Part shown: positions 42,226-45,769 of the stretch, piece by piece | How the letters are laid out: each line of letters opens with the position of its first letter | Numbering within the stretch: the first letter of the stretch is position 1 | From: Reticulitermes lucifugus | Lineage: Eukaryota > Arthropoda > Insecta > Blattodea > Rhinotermitidae | NCBI GenBank assembly: GCA_026260175.1 | Contig: JAKCWW010002397.1 | Location: 12,120 to 57,888 of the forward strand | DNA: 45,769 nucleotides | Reading direction: 5' to 3' | The notes under the pieces: model-generated | Database searches by the model: none | What the model saw: only the letters and a program-made list of their open reading frames with translations | What the model was told of the DNA's origin: nothing | Translations under genes and position numbers: made by a program

Positions 42226-44689
42226 ACAATTATTATAAAAGGTGAACCTCTAAGCCTACAGACTTGTACACTTACTTTGTGGTAATTACAACTTAATATC
42301 CTGAGTGTTGATAGGAGATAGTGCAAATGAAGTGCATGGTTGACATAGCGTATCGTTATTACAGAGGAGTGACGTTTCATTGAATAATTGTAATGATCAC
42401 TGTGTTGTAACTGTGGGTGCTGTCTCATTACAGTCATTTTACGGTCCGTTGGTGTAAATCATGTTGCTAATAACGACGTAGATGCAAATACAAAGCTATT
42501 TCAAAGACCTTTTTAAAACTGTCAATATTGAAGGCAAAAACCATATCACACATCGCAGGGGTGCAAAACGCACCAACAGAAAGCAGACTGCATTTAATAA
42601 CCCCATCAACTTGACACCGTTGTGTGCACGCTAAACTACGGTCAGCATGCTGGGCTGTTAACTGTCAAGCAGCGACAAAGAACAGAAGTAACAACGTCAG
42701 ATTTCTAAGACATGCACTGAAAAGAGAGGACACGGCCGAAATCACGACGAAGACGTCGGCGAGAAGTCTGTTTCTGACGACACTTGTCAGACAATTGTTG
42801 GTAAGGAGTGCAATTGAGTAGGCACACTTATACCTTATAATGGAAATATATGCAGCTTATAAAATATTGTTTAAAAAAACAGGACTGTGGACAGTGTCAT
42901 GTTTATTGAAAGAAATACGAGAAAAATTCAGTACAATTGTCGTAATTGACAAATAAACTGTGAAAGGAATTGGCACGATAAGGTGAAGCGAATGAAGGCG
43001 GAGATTTACAAAATTATATTGTACGTATACGCCAAAGGAAAATGAGAAAGAGGGAGACGGCGATAAAGATGGAAAGCCCAGTTACAGAAAATCTCTGTTG
43101 CAGTAATGACATAAAAGCAAAGTCTAGCCTTTGTTGTTGTCATTTTTGTGTTTGTAGTTGCCGATGGCGACAGTGACGACGACGGTACTACTTCGAGTAG
43201 GGCAACGTCCATCAAACAGTTTAAGCTATCGCCATAGCCTAAGTTACTGTATGCTGGTTTACTTCACGACGCCATTAACTGCCAATTACACAGTGTTAAA
43301 TGACCTTTCGACGTTCAGTGACGAACTGCGAAGTACATAGTCATGACCAAAAAATGTGCATTTTACAATCGGAATATACTGACATGTTCCGCATAATAAT
43401 CAGAATAAGCAGCTATTATTTCCATATCACTGTTAAATAAACTTGTGTCTATAATTGAGACGGATTTTGTTCTCTGTGAGGTACGTATTGAATTAGAGCT
43501 ACAATTTATACTCATTTTAGTCTTCGAAGTACAGTTCGGTATTTGTATGATCTCAGAATAAGCCCGAAAGTTACAGATAAGGACAGCTGGTCTTCGGCCA
43601 GATTTTCCAAAAGTAAATACTTGAAATTGGAAACAGGATTGCCAAATTCATAATGCCATGCAAAAAGGAAGTTAAGTTACAATATCAACTTTAATCTAAG
43701 TAGGCCTATTAACTGTAATGGAGCTCACTTTAAGGCAGTCTTTAAGGAAAGACCTTCGCCAGTACTTGCTACCTAGGATGATCGATGGATTAGAGAGGAG
43801 TTCTGAGTGGTGAAGATGGACCTCTATGTAAAGTAGAAACCTGGCAGTTTTCTATCTGGGTTCCTCAACTTCCCGATTATTCTCCAAAGCAGAATCAACG
43901 TGCCACAGCTGCCAGTAACTGATCTTGAAATATACGCAGAGAAAATTAAAGCGTGTATTCATTCATTACTTCTCGAATGTCTGAGAGCAAGTAATAAATT
44001 AATGATAATGTGTGAAAATGTTTTATGTTTTGGTATAAGAGCAAAAAACCAAAATTTGTTGCGACAGATATACGTAATGCTTGATGCTATTCAGTTCAGA
44101 ATTATTTCGTCTTCCCACGTCCTGTGTAAAAACTAAAATTCGAAACATAACGCCCTAAAGATACGCGTGTAGCATTGTCTATCTACATTAACGCCTCACA
44201 TACTGAGGAAATAAAACATTTTGCTTGAGAAAAAGTGTTCAGGAAAATTACGTATAATTAGACAGTGAGACAGGCCCTAACAGACGCTATATAATTTTTA
44301 ACCTTCATTAAATAAATGTATTATTGCGGTAATCAAATTAAGGATAACACAATTTGCGACATATGCAGTACGTGTTATGGAAATAAGAAACGCACTTAAG
44401 ATTTTAGTCTGAAACTCGGAATGAATTAGAGTTAGGAGAAGTAATTTAAAAAAATTGGGATATGCGCTGTGGACTTGATTCCGCTGAATATATATTATGC
44501 CTACCAAATGCACTTTATTAGTAACAAATGATTGTTAAACAAATAGCTCCGACATGTTTCGGTACGTGTTTAAAAATCATAGGTAATTAATAATGTGCAT
44601 TTAGTTGGTACAATAAATTGAATTAAGTTGACCTAAAAATGCACGGTTGGACAAAGTAAAATAATTGATTCAGCTGGCTTAAAATTGGG
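42226..44689. other. gene-free stretch, nothing recognised
   Basis: No gene. Near 44550 the phrase gctccgacatgtttcggtac recalls the GTTTCGG core, but the companion CATC block is missing. Open frames up to 105 codons (42.1-42.4 kb, minus) carry no recognisable domain. Confidence 0.5.
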
Positions 44690-44770
44690 TAAAATGGCTG
44701 GCTGTTGTGAACACGGTCCTGAAATTTCGGATTTCATAAAAGCAAAGAAATTTCTCGGCCATATTGGAGT
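44690..44770 (+). mobile_element. LINE-A C-terminal tail, copy 10
   Basis: One frame from 44695 reads WLAVVNTVLKFRIS and stops with TAA at the family stop position. Then aagcaaagaaatttctcggc matches the start of the 3' untranslated part (gtgtgggaaatttcttgac at 35.7 kb). The match ends there. A small, well-aligned scrap. Confidence 0.6.
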
Positions 44771-45399
44771 TTATCGTCTCAATAAGGACAATCAAGTTCA
44801 ACGCTTTCAGAAATATTCAATCTTATTCTGTCACAGTATTCACTTATTGATTGACGGCCCCAGTCTACATAAATTCTAAAATATTTTAGCATAGGACGTT
44901 TCTCCTTCTGACCAATCGGGAGATAAAATTCTATTTAATTTGGAAAATGGAATTTGTTTTCCAATTTTAGTTTCGCTGGAAAACCTTACTAATTTGGGGG
45001 AGGTTTCTGTTCGGGCTTTGGATCAGAGTAAGTCAGATTTATTGCAGACACATTTGCACACTATCACTATTACAGCTGTAGTATGGTGCCTACACAGTAC
45101 TTGTGTGAAGCCAAACAGGTCAGACACTGCCAGTAAAAAGTCTAAAAGAACTAACATTTCGATAAATCTTCAGCAAGTAACGTTAATCTTTCCCAACATA
45201 CCTCCACCTACGCCACGTTTCCTTCTGCTATAGCTCGAGCCAGAGAAAATTGCCGTGTACTAAAGACAGAAAGTTGAAGTGAGAGACGAGGAGTGGGGAA
45301 GTTAAGAAGCTATTATCGACCTTGAAAACATCATCGTCATGAACACAATCACGGTTTAGATTTTAAAACCTGTTTCTTTAAATCTTAATGTTTTGTTTT
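44771..45399. other. gene-free stretch, nothing recognised
   Basis: A 97-codon open frame on the plus strand (44940-45233) has no recognisable domain. No repeat family seen. Confidence 0.45.
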
Positions 45400-45717
45400 T
45401 GTTTGTTTTTTGTCCATTCATTTCAGGCGATCTCTCCAGTTCTCTTGATACGATTTTATATATTCTAATATTCGGTACACTTTCAATCAACAACTGATAT
45501 CATAATTGCTTTAGAGATCCAGTCCTGTAAGGCCAAATAGAGGCATAAAAGCCCTATTGGTGCAACTCCAGTTTTAGGGCATCTCTCTCATTTATATTCC
45601 AAACCTCTGTGCTTATAATACAAAGCTGCTGTAGTGGTGTTATTAAACACTCGTATCTTGTATCTATTGCCATACATTTTCCAAAATGACATTTAAATGT
45701 TCCATTAATTTTAATAT
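45400..45717 (-). mobile_element. LINE-F tail (thumb and C-terminal region)
   Basis: On the minus strand the frame reads HFGKCMAIDTRYECLITPLQ Q, LCIISTEVWNINERDALKLE LHQ, then after small shifts YRAFMPLFGLTGLDL and, in the last part, VYRILEYIKSYQENWRDRLK, stop, MDKKQ. The order (Y/I)-(G/S)-(S/T)-E-x-W-x-(L/I)-x-x-R-D...K-L-E, then F-(L/M)-(R/P)-P-L-(L/F)-G-(L/F)-T-x-L-D, then I-x-x-Y-(Q)-x-x-W is the connection region downstream of reverse transcriptase in many insect LINEs. Low-complexity acaaaaaacaaacaaaaaca (minus sense) follows at about 45385-45412 and may be its 3' tail. Confidence 0.8.
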
Positions 45718-45769
45718 ACAGGGCATACACAAAAGAATGGTGCAGTTTCAAAAGTGAATAAAAAATTTA
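45718..45769 (+). mobile_element. possible DNA-transposon terminus, cut by window end
   Basis: tacagggcatacacaaaaga atggtgcag resembles a TACAGGGTGTCCACAAAAG type terminus as found on small insect DNA elements. It abuts the LINE-F relic and runs off the window, so the element cannot be assessed. Confidence 0.3.

Overview
This window reads as non-coding DNA from a large, repeat-rich insect genome. I find no convincing host gene: there is no long open reading frame, no exon series with consistent splice sites, and no rRNA or genuine tRNA. Base composition is AT-rich throughout. The longest open frames (about 105-126 codons) are either transposon relics or the size chance gives in 46 kb of AT-rich sequence. 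The recognisable content is almost entirely decayed transposable elements. Several of them, translated, resemble repeats I remember from cockroach and termite genome annotations, so I infer a blattodean insect, most likely the cockroach Periplaneta americana. That is from memory, not from a search.

Four kinds of element dominate. (1) Non-LTR retrotransposon (LINE) debris. One family, called LINE-A here, appears at ten places as only its C-terminal tail; eight to nine copies align at the last codons and most share the stop. Five other LINE lineages leave one piece each: an endonuclease fragment at 23.5-24.5 kb, a C-terminal region with a decayed zinc knuckle at 17.1-18.0 kb, and tails at 10.5-11.0, 40.4-40.7 and 45.4-45.7 kb. 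(2) tRNA-derived SINEs of several families. Two copies of one family carry clear 10-bp target-site duplications, and one of these contains the assembly gap (104 N at 22185-22288). A second family has five copies, all with the tRNA head to the right. (3) Foldback or MITE-like elements built on a module containing CGACGTTTCGG followed by CATCTTCA, including an inverted repeat with 67-bp arms at 4.7 kb and a copy at 15.4 kb bounded by a 14-bp duplication. (4) Fragments of DNA transposons: a possible hAT end at 8.0 kb and a DUF4817-type helix-turn-helix relic at 31.6-31.9 kb.

Layout. 0-15 kb is sparse: LINE-A scraps at 1.2 and 2.6 kb, a SINE at 1.5 kb, a 45-bp tandem duplication at 3.8 kb, the foldback at 4.7 kb, a LINE tail at 10.5-11.0 kb and a SINE at 12.4 kb. 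15.3-16.1 kb holds a diverged tandem array of about 145-bp units interrupted by the 15.4-kb foldback. 17-24.5 kb is rich in LINE and SINE debris. 25.4-27.1 kb is rich in microsatellites. 29.7-45.8 kb is again dense with LINE-A tails, SINEs and foldback elements.

Nothing here works as a pathway or operon. What can be read is the insertion history: nested insertions, target-site duplications, microsatellite 3' tails, and one family surviving only as its 3' end. The best leads are the phase-preserving insertion in the 145-bp array, the recurrent CGACGTTTCGG module in differently folded elements, and the LINE-A tail copies.
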